A stretch of 64,000 bases of DNA, from the NCBI GenBank assembly GCA_947493005.1, contig CANLOY010000003.1:558001-622000 (forward strand), written 5' to 3'. The stretch comes from an uncultured Roseivirga sp. (GTDB lineage Bacteria > Bacteroidota > Bacteroidia > Cytophagales > Cyclobacteriaceae). How positions within the stretch are numbered: position 1 is the first letter of the stretch; every line of letters begins with the position of its first letter. Below are positions 1 to 7,721 of the stretch, piece by piece. The translations under genes were made by a program, and so were the position numbers. The notes under the pieces are model-generated. The model was not told the origin of the DNA. It saw only the letters and a list, made by a program, of their open reading frames with translations, and ran no database searches.

Positions 1-1
1 A

Positions 2-304
2 GTACCATATGCAGGTTCTCATAACTACTGGATTGAAGACGACATTCTTTATGTAGCTTTCTACAATGGTGGTGTGCGTGTAGTTGACCTTAGTGGTGAA
101 CTAATGGGTGACCTGAGAAAGCAAGGCAGAGAGATTGCGTGGATCATCCCTAACGATGGTAATGGCTATACTGCCAACGCACCATTTACATGGGGAGCTC
201 AGCTTTATAAAGGTCATATCTTCTATTCTGATTGGAATAGTGGTTTATGGTCTGCAAAGTTAGAGCCTGAAAAGCCAAAAGAAACTAAAATTCAAAGCAA
301 GTAA
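2..304 (+). CDS. LVIVD-repeat protein, C-terminal part (5' truncated by window)
   Basis: The reading frame is open from the first bases and ends at a TAA, so only the last 100 residues are present. The visible part contains the blade-like segment GGVRVVDLSG, typical of LVIVD-repeat beta-propeller proteins of the bacterial cell surface, followed by W-rich strands (WIIPNDGNG, FYSDWNSGLW) and a lysine-rich tail. LVIVD proteins are thought to act outside the cytoplasm; no enzymatic activity is established for this type. A second propeller gene follows 96 bp downstream in the same direction. The true start, the signal peptide and most blades lie outside the window. The family call rests on one clear repeat, so it is moderately sure. 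Confidence 0.6.
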   Translation, partial: VPYAGSHNYWIEDDILYVAFYNGGVRVVDLSGELMGDLRKQGREIAWIIPNDGNGYTANAPFTWGAQLYKGHIFYSDWNSGLWSAKLEPEKPKETKIQSK

Positions 305-400
305 GATATTAGAGTAAAAGGGTTAAGAAGTGAGGAAGTTAATTGTGAACATCACTTTTTACTTCTTCACCTATTCACCCAATTATTAATCTTAAAGAAT

Positions 401-1597
401 ATGAAAAAAACAGTTTTCATCGCCTTAGCTATCTTAACAGCCGCCTCTCTGAAGGCTCAGGACTACTATGTTTATGTAACCGCAGAGTCTGAAGACGAAG
501 TGTCTCTTGTAAAGTTTGATGGCAAAAAAGCAGAAACCATCAAGAATATTCCTGTTGGCGTTTGGCCTGCCGAAATTGAAGGGCCACATGGAATTACTGT
601 AGGACCCAAAGGTGAGTATTGGTACCTGAGTCTTGCCCATGGAAACCCCTATGGTAGACTGTACAAGTACAAAACTGGAACAGATGAGTTGGTAGGTTCT
701 GTACAGCTAGGCCTCTTTCCTGCTTCTATGCAGATTTCTCCTGTTACAGGCTTACTCTATTGTGTGAACTTCAACCTACATGGTGATATGGTGCCTAGTA
801 CGGTTTCAGTCGTAGATGTGCAAACCATGACTGAGCTTGATCAGATTACTACAGGCGCTATGCCTCACGGCAGCCGGTTATCTGCCGATGGTTTGAAGCA
901 CTATTCCGTAGCTATGATGTCTGGAGAACTATTTGAAATTGATGCCTTCAATCTGGAGGTAGCCAGAAAACTTGATCTTGATGCAGCTTCTAAGACTGTA
1001 AAAGCTGAGGTAGATCATTCCAAAATGGATCATAGTAAGATGGACCACAGCAAAATGGATCATTCTAAAATGGACATGAAAAAGGATGATGCTATGGACC
1101 ACTCAAAAATGGACCATAGTAAGATGGATCATAGCAAAATGGGCGGTATGAAACACTCCGCTTTTAAGCCAACCTGGGTGAGTCCACACCCTTCGAAAAA
1201 CCTTGTTTACGTTGCTGGAAATGGTTCTGCAGAGGTATTGGAAATTGACACTGATACCTGGAAAGCCACACGTAAATTCATTACTGATAAAGGTCCTTAC
1301 AACATTGACCTTACTCCTGATGGTAAAATGATGGTAGTATCTTACAAGACTGCGGCCAAGACTGGAATCTGGGACTTGGAAACTGGAAAGGAAGTAGCAA
1401 GAATAGATAACAGCCAAAAGGTAACACACGGTGTAGCCATTTCTTCTGACAGTAGATATGCATTTGTGTCCGTTGAAGGCAAAGGAGACGACCCTGGAAT
1501 GGTGGATGTAATTGATCTAAAGACACTTAAGTTGGTAGACACAGCTTACCTTGGAAAACAGGCTGGGGGTATCGCATTCTGGAAGGTAGAAGACTAG
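401..1597 (+). CDS. YncE-like beta-propeller protein with His/Met-rich insert
   Basis: 398 residues with a signal peptide (MKKTVFIALAILTAASLKAQ), so exported. The rest is built of YVTN/YncE-type propeller blades, for example YYVYVTAESEDEVSLVKFDG, LLYCVNFNLHG, NLVYVAGNGSAEVLEID and YAFVSVEGKG, consistent with a seven-bladed propeller. Between two blades, about residues 205-247, sits an insert made of seven copies of D-H-S-K-M plus extra Met, His and Lys. Similar MDHS-M motifs occur in periplasmic copper-resistance proteins, so metal binding (Cu or Ag) is a reasonable inference, but no such activity is shown for this protein. It follows the LVIVD gene and may share its transcript. Start choice: first ATG before the signal peptide. 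Confidence 0.8.
   Translation: MKKTVFIALAILTAASLKAQDYYVYVTAESEDEVSLVKFDGKKAETIKNIPVGVWPAEIEGPHGITVGPKGEYWYLSLAHGNPYGRLYKYKTGTDELVGSVQLGLFPASMQISPVTGLLYCVNFNLHGDMVPSTVSVVDVQTMTELDQITTGAMPHGSRLSADGLKHYSVAMMSGELFEIDAFNLEVARKLDLDAASKTVKAEVDHSKMDHSKMDHSKMDHSKMDMKKDDAMDHSKMDHSKMDHSKMGGMKHSAFKPTWVSPHPSKNLVYVAGNGSAEVLEIDTDTWKATRKFITDKGPYNIDLTPDGKMMVVSYKTAAKTGIWDLETGKEVARIDNSQKVTHGVAISSDSRYAFVSVEGKGDDPGMVDVIDLKTLKLVDTAYLGKQAGGIAFWKVED
1013..1141 (+). repeat. 15-bp tandem repeats coding for DHSKM units
   Basis: In-frame tandem repeats with a 15-nt unit of the form GAYCATAGTAARATG. Four units are followed by an irregular spacer (DMKKDDAM) and three more units. Units differ mostly at synonymous positions, so the array is not freshly expanded, but its length could vary between strains without breaking the frame. 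Confidence 0.9.
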
Positions 1598-1651
1598 AAA
1601 AAGTTCTTTAAAAATTTTTCAAAAAAGGTTTTCAAATAAACCATCAAGTAC

Positions 1652-1659
1652 TACTTTTG
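1652..1659 (+). promoter_or_regulatory. -7 promoter box (TACTTTTG) of tRNA-Gln
   Basis: Exact match to the Bacteroidota -7 consensus TAnnTTTG. It lies 17 nt upstream of the mature tRNA 5' end, a fitting distance for a short-leader tRNA precursor. Confidence 0.65.
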
Positions 1660-1676
1660 TACTCCCAATTACAGGA

Positions 1677-1749
1677 TGGTCTATGGTGTAACTGGCAACA
1701 CGTCTGGTTTTGGTCCAGAAGAGTCTAGGTTCGAGCCCTAGTAGACCAA
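1677..1749 (+). tRNA. tRNA-Gln (anticodon TTG)
   Basis: Full cloverleaf visible: acceptor arms TGGTCTA and TAGACCA pair perfectly, the anticodon stem is TCTGG/CCAGA with loop TTTTGGT giving anticodon TTG (reads CAA), and the T-arm is CTAGG-TTCGAGC-CCTAG. The discriminator is A and no CCA is encoded. A promoter box lies upstream and a hairpin terminator directly downstream, so this is a single-gene transcription unit. Confidence 0.96.
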
Positions 1750-1750
1750 C

Positions 1751-1780
1751 AAAAGCTTCACAGAAATGTGGAGCTTTTTT
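1751..1780 (+). terminator. Intrinsic terminator of tRNA-Gln
   Basis: AAAAGCTTCACA and TGTGGAGCTTTTTT form a stem with one mismatch around a GAAA loop, ending in a T tract, immediately after the tRNA. Confidence 0.85.
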
Positions 1781-1869
1781 GTTTAAGAGCTTTCAAAGAT
1801 TCTGGGTAAAAGCAGGAGCCTGCCCAAAGCTTCAAGGTGTCGTTCTTCCTTGCATTGAAGCCTATAGTA

Positions 1870-1899
1870 CGTCTTTGCGAGCAGAGCGAAGCAACCTCC
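1870..1899. repeat. Fragment resembling a dispersed intergenic repeat
   Basis: The segment around TTTGCGAGCAGAGCGAAGCA resembles the widespread intergenic motif usually met as CATTGCGAG-(N)-GAGCGAAGCAATC in many bacterial genomes. It lies in a stretch (1781-2012) with no convincing gene. Identification is from memory of the motif, not from a search. Confidence 0.4.
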
Positions 1900-1940
1900 A
1901 TCCTTCCTCTCTTTGGTATTGTCTCCAAAGAGCTAGTTGG

Positions 1941-1964
1941 TTTGTTGGTGACAACACCAACAAA
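1941..1964. repeat. Perfect inverted repeat, 10-bp arms, 4-nt loop
   Basis: TTTGTTGGTG-ACAA-CACCAACAAA forms a perfect hairpin in the non-coding stretch between tRNA-Gln and the convergent outer-membrane protein gene. There is no T tract on either side, so a classical terminator is not indicated; it may belong to a dispersed repeat. Confidence 0.75.
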
Positions 1965-2012
1965 GGGAAAAGTTTCTGTTCAATGACATGTGAAAAGACA
2001 TTAGTCTTGTTG

Positions 2013-2672
2013 TTACAAGTCGAGCAAGTAGCCAATATTGAAATTCAGATTTCTGTTTTTGGAGAAGTTGTTTCTATCTGCATCTCTTACACTTCCGTAA
2101 TAAGCTGTTTCTATAAAGATCTTCCCCTTCCCGAGACTTTTGCTTAGTCCAATAGTGCTATAGAAGCCATGGTCCAATCTATTCAACCGGTCATCATTAC
2201 TTAAATCGATTTTCGAACGCACAGCTGGCAGAATACCATCCAAATCAGTGGTTTGTTCAAAAGCAGTGGTCATATAGGCCATGCCATAACCAGCTTTTCC
2301 AAAGACCTCCAGCTTTCCATTAAATAAAGGCAACTGGCTTTTTACCATAACTGGCATTTCAGCATACTTTAAAAACAGTTCCGTATCTCCTCTAAAACCT
2401 GGATCAATAGAATTCCAGCCAGGGACACACGCAGCACCACGTTCAATATAGCCAGGTTCAACCCCAATACTTAGATAGTTATTGACCTTGAGGTAAACCA
2501 TTCCAGCAATATTAAATCCCCTAACGTGAATACGGGCATCATCTGGTACTTCCACATCGTATTTCTCCCAGGCCCGGGTATAGCCAGTCTTAAGCCCTAT
2601 GGAAATCTGAGCGGAAAGTTGAAACGTAAAAAATGCAAAAAATGAAATCAGTAAAAGTTTTTGAGTTTTCAT
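2013..2672 (-). CDS. Outer-membrane beta-barrel protein
   Basis: 219 residues beginning with a signal peptide (MKTQKLLLISFFAFFTFQLSAQ). The mature part alternates amphipathic strands with glycine and aromatic residues (SIGLKTGYTRAW, LSIGVEPGYIERG, LEVFGKAGYGMAYM, GFYSTIGLSKSLGKGKIFIE) and ends in a strand typical of small barrels (LNFNIGYLLDL). This fits the 8- to 10-stranded outer membrane beta-barrel (OMP_b-brl) proteins common in Bacteroidota, whose individual functions are mostly unknown. It stands alone, convergent with tRNA-Gln and 150 bp from the next gene. Family confident, role unknown. Confidence 0.75.
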   Translation of the reverse strand: MKTQKLLLISFFAFFTFQLSAQISIGLKTGYTRAWEKYDVEVPDDARIHVRGFNIAGMVYLKVNNYLSIGVEPGYIERGAACVPGWNSIDPGFRGDTELFLKYAEMPVMVKSQLPLFNGKLEVFGKAGYGMAYMTTAFEQTTDLDGILPAVRSKIDLSNDDRLNRLDHGFYSTIGLSKSLGKGKIFIETAYYGSVRDADRNNFSKNRNLNFNIGYLLDL

Positions 2673-2823
2673 GGGTCAGTCGGTTTATTTATTTGATTGA
2701 CACAACTATTCCCGAACAGGTTGGAAACCCAAGAAAAACCGACTATCTAAAACTCATACTTATCATTACAAAAAGACTGCCTAGAAGCTTTGGACAGTGA
2801 TATTTTCTGGTAGTAACTAAGCA

Positions 2824-3483
2824 TCACCTGAAATAGATTGCGACTTTTTTCTGTTCCAACCCCCCTATATTAGTTGCTCCATCCTTCATTCTTCCGATTC
2901 TTGTTTTTTCCTCCCTTTTCAACTGCAAATAATGATCATTGGCTATTGAAACCATTATTTGACTCTTCCATATTCTTGTAGCATAGAAAACACTGCTCTC
3001 GCCAGAAGGGTAATCACTCACGACTATTTTATATTCCCTTTTCGGGTCAAAGTCCTCTATGTCATCCGGTACCTTTTTCCAATCCAAAATAAGCGGTGTG
3101 ATTTTTTTGACTAGGCCTTCATTCTTCATTATCAAATCTGCAACTTCTTTTATAATTGAATCGGATTTCTCAGCAACTTTAGTCAACCCCATTCTAACTT
3201 CAATACTTTCCATCTCTTTTTTGATATCTTCAAGCTCTTTTTCCAACCCTGCAAAATTGATTGAAGATTCGACAAGGTTTTTATAGGCATCATTGTAAAC
3301 TCCTGGGATATCTTCATGATAGCTCTTAATCACTGCTAATTCGGTAGTGAAAACGCCTACTAAATAGGACAAGATTGTAGCCATAATACCTACAGGTAAA
3401 ACCACCTTCAGCATATATTTCCTTATTTGTTCTTTACTATTGGCATCGAGTTGATCTTCTTCATCTTTCATATTAGAAATCAT
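2824..3483 (-). CDS. Membrane-anchored coiled-coil protein, unknown function
   Basis: About 219 residues. One membrane segment near the N terminus (VVLPVGIMATILSYLVGVFTT) is followed by a long charged helical region with coiled-coil character (ELEDIKKEMESIEVRMG) and a C-terminal domain with beta strands (REYKIVVSDYPSGESSVFYATRIW). The topology suggests a short cytoplasmic tail and a large periplasmic part. An in-frame TTG lies 12 nt upstream of the chosen ATG, and an ATG four codons in is equally possible; no ribosome-binding site decides. Its 3' neighbour is the barrel gene and its 5' neighbour a LytTR regulator, both on the same strand but with clear gaps. I do not recognise the family. Confidence 0.6.
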   Translation of the reverse strand: MISNMKDEEDQLDANSKEQIRKYMLKVVLPVGIMATILSYLVGVFTTELAVIKSYHEDIPGVYNDAYKNLVESSINFAGLEKELEDIKKEMESIEVRMGLTKVAEKSDSIIKEVADLIMKNEGLVKKITPLILDWKKVPDDIEDFDPKREYKIVVSDYPSGESSVFYATRIWKSQIMVSIANDHYLQLKREEKTRIGRMKDGATNIGGLEQKKVAIYFR

Positions 3484-3633
3484 TAATTTAATCAAAGGAT
3501 CAATATTTTAGTACTCACAATATTTTCAACCCTCTTTGTACTATTTACATAAACAAACAGATACAATCAATACCCATTTTTGGGTATTTCCTCCATTAAC
3601 TCCCCTCTTATTAATACAAATCAAAAAGTAAGT

Positions 3634-4317
3634 CTAATCATTAAGCCTTTTGAGCACCTGCTCTTTATAACTTCGGCTAATTACCAATTGCTTATCTCCT
3701 ACTTCTACCGATTCGTTGGTATATGCATTGACTTGATCGATAGCCACAATATAAGATCGGTGTATTCTTAAAAAGTGATCGGAAGGAAGGGTTTCCTCCA
3801 GTTTACTGATTAGTTCACGGGTTACTACTACCCTCTCGTTCAAGTGAATCTTCACATAATCGCTAAAGCTTTCCACATAGAGAATCTCATCAAAGTCTAT
3901 TCTGACCATTTTCCTGTCAGACCTCACAAAGCAATGTCCTTTGATTAAACCTGATTGAGTTACTACACTTTGATACTTATCAAGTGCTTTTGCCAGCCGC
4001 TCAAAGGTTATGGGCTTAAGTAAGTAGTCTACCGCATCTAGTTCAAACCCTTCTAAAGCATACTCTCTATGAGCCGTGGTAAAAATCACTTTAGTGCTAT
4101 CTCCGATAATTTTCTTGAAGCTCAATCCACTAACTTCCGGCATATTTATATCCAGAAGAATCAAATCAACGGACTGTTCTTTTAAGACATTCATAGCCTC
4201 CAAAGCGCTTTTGCAATTAGCTACTATACTGACATAATCCAGCTTAGCCAGATGCATAATTAGAATCTCTCTGGCAGTTGACTCATCATCTACAATAAGG
4301 CAGTTAATTTTCTTCAT
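3634..4317 (-). CDS. LytTR-family response regulator
   Basis: 227 residues. N-terminal receiver domain with the acidic pair D10-D11, phospho-acceptor D56 (LILLDINMP) and the conserved K in DYLLKPI, followed by a LytTR DNA-binding domain (FVRSDRKMVRIDFDEILYVE, then LRIHRSYIVAIDQVNAY). It acts in the cytoplasm as the transcription-factor half of a two-component system. The upstream kinase gene overlaps it by 14 bp, so the two are translationally coupled and surely partners. Target genes cannot be read from the window; the adjacent coiled-coil and barrel genes are candidates only by proximity. Confidence 0.93.
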   Translation of the reverse strand: MKKINCLIVDDESTAREILIMHLAKLDYVSIVANCKSALEAMNVLKEQSVDLILLDINMPEVSGLSFKKIIGDSTKVIFTTAHREYALEGFELDAVDYLLKPITFERLAKALDKYQSVVTQSGLIKGHCFVRSDRKMVRIDFDEILYVESFSDYVKIHLNERVVVTRELISKLEETLPSDHFLRIHRSYIVAIDQVNAYTNESVEVGDKQLVISRSYKEQVLKRLND

Positions 4318-5404
4318 TAATTGTAGTTGGTTGTGCTATTAACTTGTCTGTATCAATCTTTAGCTTCACCTTAAAGCTATTCATTTCATCAGCTATTGAT
4401 AAATCATAATTCGACCTGTAAAGCAAATCCAGTCGCTTTCTGGTGTTTTTAATGCCAATCCCCTTTGAATCATTTTCTTCCTCTACACTTATCATGCTGG
4501 TATTATTGATCTCAAAGGTCAGGATATTATCGGCTACAGAAAATCGGATTGAAACACTGAGTTTGTCATTAACTATATGACCGTGCTTAAAAGCATTTTC
4601 TACAAAAGGAATAAAGAGCATTGGCGGTACCGTAACTTTGGACAACTCCCCTTCTAATTTGAGGTGTACATCTACATCTTCCCCAAACCTCATCTTCTCC
4701 AGTTCGATATAATCTCTGATATGGTTTAACTCCTCTTCGAAAGAAACCAGACCTGTTTCTGCTTTATATAACACATAATCAAGAAAGTTTGACAGGCGTA
4801 CAATAGCATCTGGCGTTTCGATCGCTTTGGTTAAGGCCAGTCCATACAAGGTGTTTAGCGAGTTAAATAAGAAGTGAGGGTTGATTTGATTCTTTAGATA
4901 ATTGAGTTCCTGAACCTTCAATTTGAGTTCCGACTCTAACACCTTGTTTTTCAATTCCTGATTTCTCGCTGTTACCGCTCCACTATGCCTCAACAAACTC
5001 ACTACAGCATTGATGATTACAGCCATAAACACAGCAACAATCACGAACAATAAATCGCGGCTTCGGGCTGTGAGATTAACCAACCGTAAATCACCAACAA
5101 CAAAGAAAGCTAGTGTAAATGATGCTACTATAAACCAGATAGAAAGCACCACCACATAAACTGTATTCAGTGCAAATCGCTTATACCTTTTAGCAAAGTA
5201 AAACCTGGGTATCAGTATGGTATTAACATAGTAGGATGTGCCAAGTGTTACAGGTAATAGAAAACATGAGAATGAGAAAGCTTGCCACCAATTGCTTTCT
5301 TTATAGCCGAAATAAGCGGTATAAAACAAAAGACTGATTAGCCCAAAAGCCAGCACTTTAAACCAATCAGGTTTTTCTAATACGATTTTAGTTCTCTTTA
5401 CCAT
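4304..5404 (-). CDS. LytS-type sensor histidine kinase
   Basis: 366 residues. Four to five membrane segments fill roughly the first 135 residues, followed by a coiled coil and the His_kinase domain (PF06580 type) with the phospho-acceptor H in QINPHFLFNSLN (about residue 177), the N-box FVENAFKHG and the G-box GIGIKNTRKRL. There is no large periplasmic sensor, so the stimulus is probably sensed in or near the membrane. The start is the ATG one codon after an in-frame TTG. It overlaps the LytTR regulator by 14 bp and should phosphorylate it. A second pair of the same architecture lies near the other end of the window. Confidence 0.92.
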   Translation of the reverse strand: MVKRTKIVLEKPDWFKVLAFGLISLLFYTAYFGYKESNWWQAFSFSCFLLPVTLGTSYYVNTILIPRFYFAKRYKRFALNTVYVVVLSIWFIVASFTLAFFVVGDLRLVNLTARSRDLLFVIVAVFMAVIINAVVSLLRHSGAVTARNQELKNKVLESELKLKVQELNYLKNQINPHFLFNSLNTLYGLALTKAIETPDAIVRLSNFLDYVLYKAETGLVSFEEELNHIRDYIELEKMRFGEDVDVHLKLEGELSKVTVPPMLFIPFVENAFKHGHIVNDKLSVSIRFSVADNILTFEINNTSMISVEEENDSKGIGIKNTRKRLDLLYRSNYDLSIADEMNSFKVKLKIDTDKLIAQPTTINEEN

Positions 5405-5586
5405 CAATGCTTTAGACCTAAACTAATCAAAACCCTTTTCAAAAACCTTCTTTCTGAAGCCTAAACCCGCCTGCGAAAGCAAGCTATGAAAACAAAAGAA
5501 TCTGCAAATATCTACACAGAGACTCTTTTGGTTTTTCATTCTTCAAAACACTCAGAGTGGCGATCAATTGAAACTCTAACTATCAA

Positions 5587-6504
5587 TTACTTATGCTTCT
5601 GCTTAACATCCCAATCATAACCAATCTTTCGTTTTAGATACACTTTTAAAGGCTCCAAACCAATCTCCGCCCTTCTCTTGTCTACATATTCAGGGTTTTC
5701 GATTGGAAATGGCTCTAACTCTCGTTTAGCGTTATAGCGAAACTGCATTCCATAAATTTGTGGTTTATTATCATTAACCAAAATCCTGTCCTGAATTTTA
5801 GCAAACTCCATACAACTACCTTCTCCTGCTCTGCATGCTTTTTCAATCTGGCTAATAAACATCTTACGGATATCATCACTTTCATGGTGGTTAATGGTTA
5901 AGAGCAATGCATCAGCAGCCAGTGTTCCAACTTTTGAGTAAGTTGGCCAACCATACTGCGACAATAGGCTTTGCATTTTCTCAAAATTGCCTGCACCAAT
6001 ATCGCTCTTCATTTTTCCCAATGGATAGTACCAGTGCGGTATAAATCCATTTTTCATAAAATGGTCTTTAGCTAAATCAATATAGTAGTCCAATGATTGA
6101 TCTTTCATAATTACACGCAGAAGTTCTTTTGCATATTCGGGTTCCTCCATTGGGCCATTTGCAGCCTGATATTTCTGCATTTGTTGGTCTTCGATTGTTT
6201 TCCACCTCTTATCTTCAGAAAGAGATATCATATCTGTGTCTGCCAACACCCACAAAGTACTATCTCCTTCCAAGGCAATAGATAGGTAGTGAAATGCACT
6301 ATCAGGCAACTGATAAAGTAATGCAATAGTACTTGCTAACTTATAGGTGTTTTTACTATCATCAGGGTTCTCCAAATAAGCTTGTTTATAAGCACGTATG
6401 GCTCCTTCCAGATTTCCTTTAGCTCTTAATTCCTCAGCTTTATCTTTCTGACCATAACCTGTAAGGCATATAGCAGTCAGAAATACTAGTAATAATTGTT
6501 TCAT
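5587..6504 (-). CDS. Exported TPR-like protein
   Basis: 305 residues with a signal peptide (MKQLLLVFLTAICLTGYGQ). Residues 20-90 form TPR-like helices (AEELRAKGNLEGAIRAYKQA, then STIALLYQLPDSAFHYLSIAL). The remainder is helical with conserved-looking aromatic and acidic positions and ends in a basic tail. TPR proteins in the periplasm usually mediate protein contacts; the function here is unknown. It lies 12 bp downstream of the ExbB-like membrane protein gene on the same strand, so the two are probably co-transcribed. Confidence 0.75.
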   Translation of the reverse strand: MKQLLLVFLTAICLTGYGQKDKAEELRAKGNLEGAIRAYKQAYLENPDDSKNTYKLASTIALLYQLPDSAFHYLSIALEGDSTLWVLADTDMISLSEDKRWKTIEDQQMQKYQAANGPMEEPEYAKELLRVIMKDQSLDYYIDLAKDHFMKNGFIPHWYYPLGKMKSDIGAGNFEKMQSLLSQYGWPTYSKVGTLAADALLLTINHHESDDIRKMFISQIEKACRAGEGSCMEFAKIQDRILVNDNKPQIYGMQFRYNAKRELEPFPIENPEYVDKRRAEIGLEPLKVYLKRKIGYDWDVKQKHK

Positions 6505-6516
6505 TTTGTATAAGAC

Positions 6517-6951
6517 TTAAGATTCGACTACAGTTTTGGCTTCAACAACATGAGATATCAATCTCGATATCATATAAAGTACTATACCGTATACAGGTGT
6601 TACCAGAACAAATGACACTCCCTGAAAAAGAAGGTTTGTAGCCACTCCTCCGGCTTTTCCTATAAAGTAAAAGCTGTGCATCAGCCCCAGCAACAATGAC
6701 AGCGTACTTAAGATCAAAATCCAGTGATGTAAACTTTTAATACGCCTGCCAATAGCAGCAGCAACATCTCCTGCTCCTGCTCCTGCTCCTGCTTCAGCAG
6801 CTTTCCTTTTCTTGAAGCAGTAAACGATAGCAAAAACGGCTACTGCTGTTATAGCAATGACAAACTTGAGGTCACCACTTGTTAAAAATTCGGTTAAAGG
6901 CATTCTCATAAATAAGTATTTGAGTAAAACATACTTCAAGAATAGCCTCAT
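6517..6951 (-). CDS. Small membrane protein, ExbB/TolQ-like
   Basis: 144 residues with three membrane segments (LKFVIAITAVAVFAIVYCF, WILILSTLSLLLGLMHSFYF, LLFQGVSFVLVTPVYGIVLY). The second and third segments and the G-L-hydrophobic-aromatic pattern between them resemble the minimal MotA/TolQ/ExbB proton-channel core found in small Bacteroidota ExbB-like proteins. Those pair with ExbD-type proteins to power envelope work, but no ExbD is adjacent, which weakens the call. A 6-bp repeat codes for an (Ala-Gly) linker after the first segment. In-frame ATGs at codons 15 and 17 are plausible alternative starts. Its partner by context is the exported TPR protein. Confidence 0.6.
   Translation of the reverse strand: MRLFLKYVLLKYLFMRMPLTEFLTSGDLKFVIAITAVAVFAIVYCFKKRKAAEAGAGAGAGDVAAAIGRRIKSLHHWILILSTLSLLLGLMHSFYFIGKAGGVATNLLFQGVSFVLVTPVYGIVLYMISRLISHVVEAKTVVES
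6768..6791 (-). repeat. 6-bp microsatellite in ExbB-like gene
   Basis: Four tandem CTCCTG units on the plus strand code for an alternating Ala-Gly linker on the minus strand. Gain or loss of a unit changes the linker by two residues without a frameshift. Confidence 0.85.
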
Positions 6952-7011
6952 GGAGAATACCAGACAGCTTTTTGCGATGAATAACGGGTTTAGAAAAGGT
7001 TTTAACCTGTT

Positions 7012-7458
7012 CTAATCATACTCAGCCTCATCTATTATCTTTTGGAAAAGAGTGGAACTATTAGAAAACAAGTCTGATATGTAATACTTTCTATTAAATC
7101 CTTTTACTATGAGTCCGTGGTTCTTACAAACTATCTTATCAAGATTGCTTAAAGTAATAACTAACTTCTCTCCATCTGCAAAAAAATGAATTAGCATACT
7201 ACCTTCTAAAACCAAATACGAGTTTGCGAGTTTTCTAATTGACCTTCTTGTATCATAGAACACCATGATACAAGTGATAAAAAAAGCTAAAGTCAGTGCG
7301 CATACAAGCACCAACCTATCTACTTCTAATAATTCAAATGTTTTGATAATCCAAAAAGACAAAAGGACTAAAATTGACACCAACCAAAGAACTCTTTTAG
7401 GTAGCCTTCTAAAGGCTAATTTTTTTGCATTGGCTTCATCAAGAACAAACCGTTCCAT
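7012..7458 (-). CDS. Small two-helix membrane protein, unknown
   Basis: 148 residues. Two adjacent membrane helices (VLWLVSILVLLSFWIIKTF, LVLVCALTLAFFITCIMVFY) are followed by a beta-rich cytoplasmic domain (SYLVLEGSMLIHFF, KLVITLSNLDKIVCKNHGL, KYYISDLFSN). That layout recalls bacterial PH-like (YcxB/bPH) membrane proteins, but the match is by shape only. It ends 61 bp before the ExbB-like gene start on the same strand and could be the first gene of that small cluster. Function unknown. Confidence 0.6.
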   Translation of the reverse strand: MERFVLDEANAKKLAFRRLPKRVLWLVSILVLLSFWIIKTFELLEVDRLVLVCALTLAFFITCIMVFYDTRRSIRKLANSYLVLEGSMLIHFFADGEKLVITLSNLDKIVCKNHGLIVKGFNRKYYISDLFSNSSTLFQKIIDEAEYD

Positions 7459-7721
7459 TGGTTCTAATAGTATAGTGACTTATACGAAAGGAAGTAAATA
7501 TAAGCTGGTAAATGTTCAAATCTCTACAGTACCCTGACTTTATCCAGAAAGGATACTCTCATAGCTAGATACCACTTGAAGTCAAAGGTTGAATCACCCA
7601 TCCTTAAGCAAGGTCAAAATAGTATCATTTTGAATCAAGAATTGAAAATAATGCTTCACCCAATTAAGGTAAATTTGGTCGGCACATATTTTGCCTCTAC
7701 TGTAGAATTACTTCCCACATT

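Noticed and set aside
1710-2147. Open frame of 145 codons starting inside tRNA-Gln
   Set aside because: It overlaps the tRNA, its terminator and repeat fragments, runs into the antisense of the barrel gene, and has no protein-like features.
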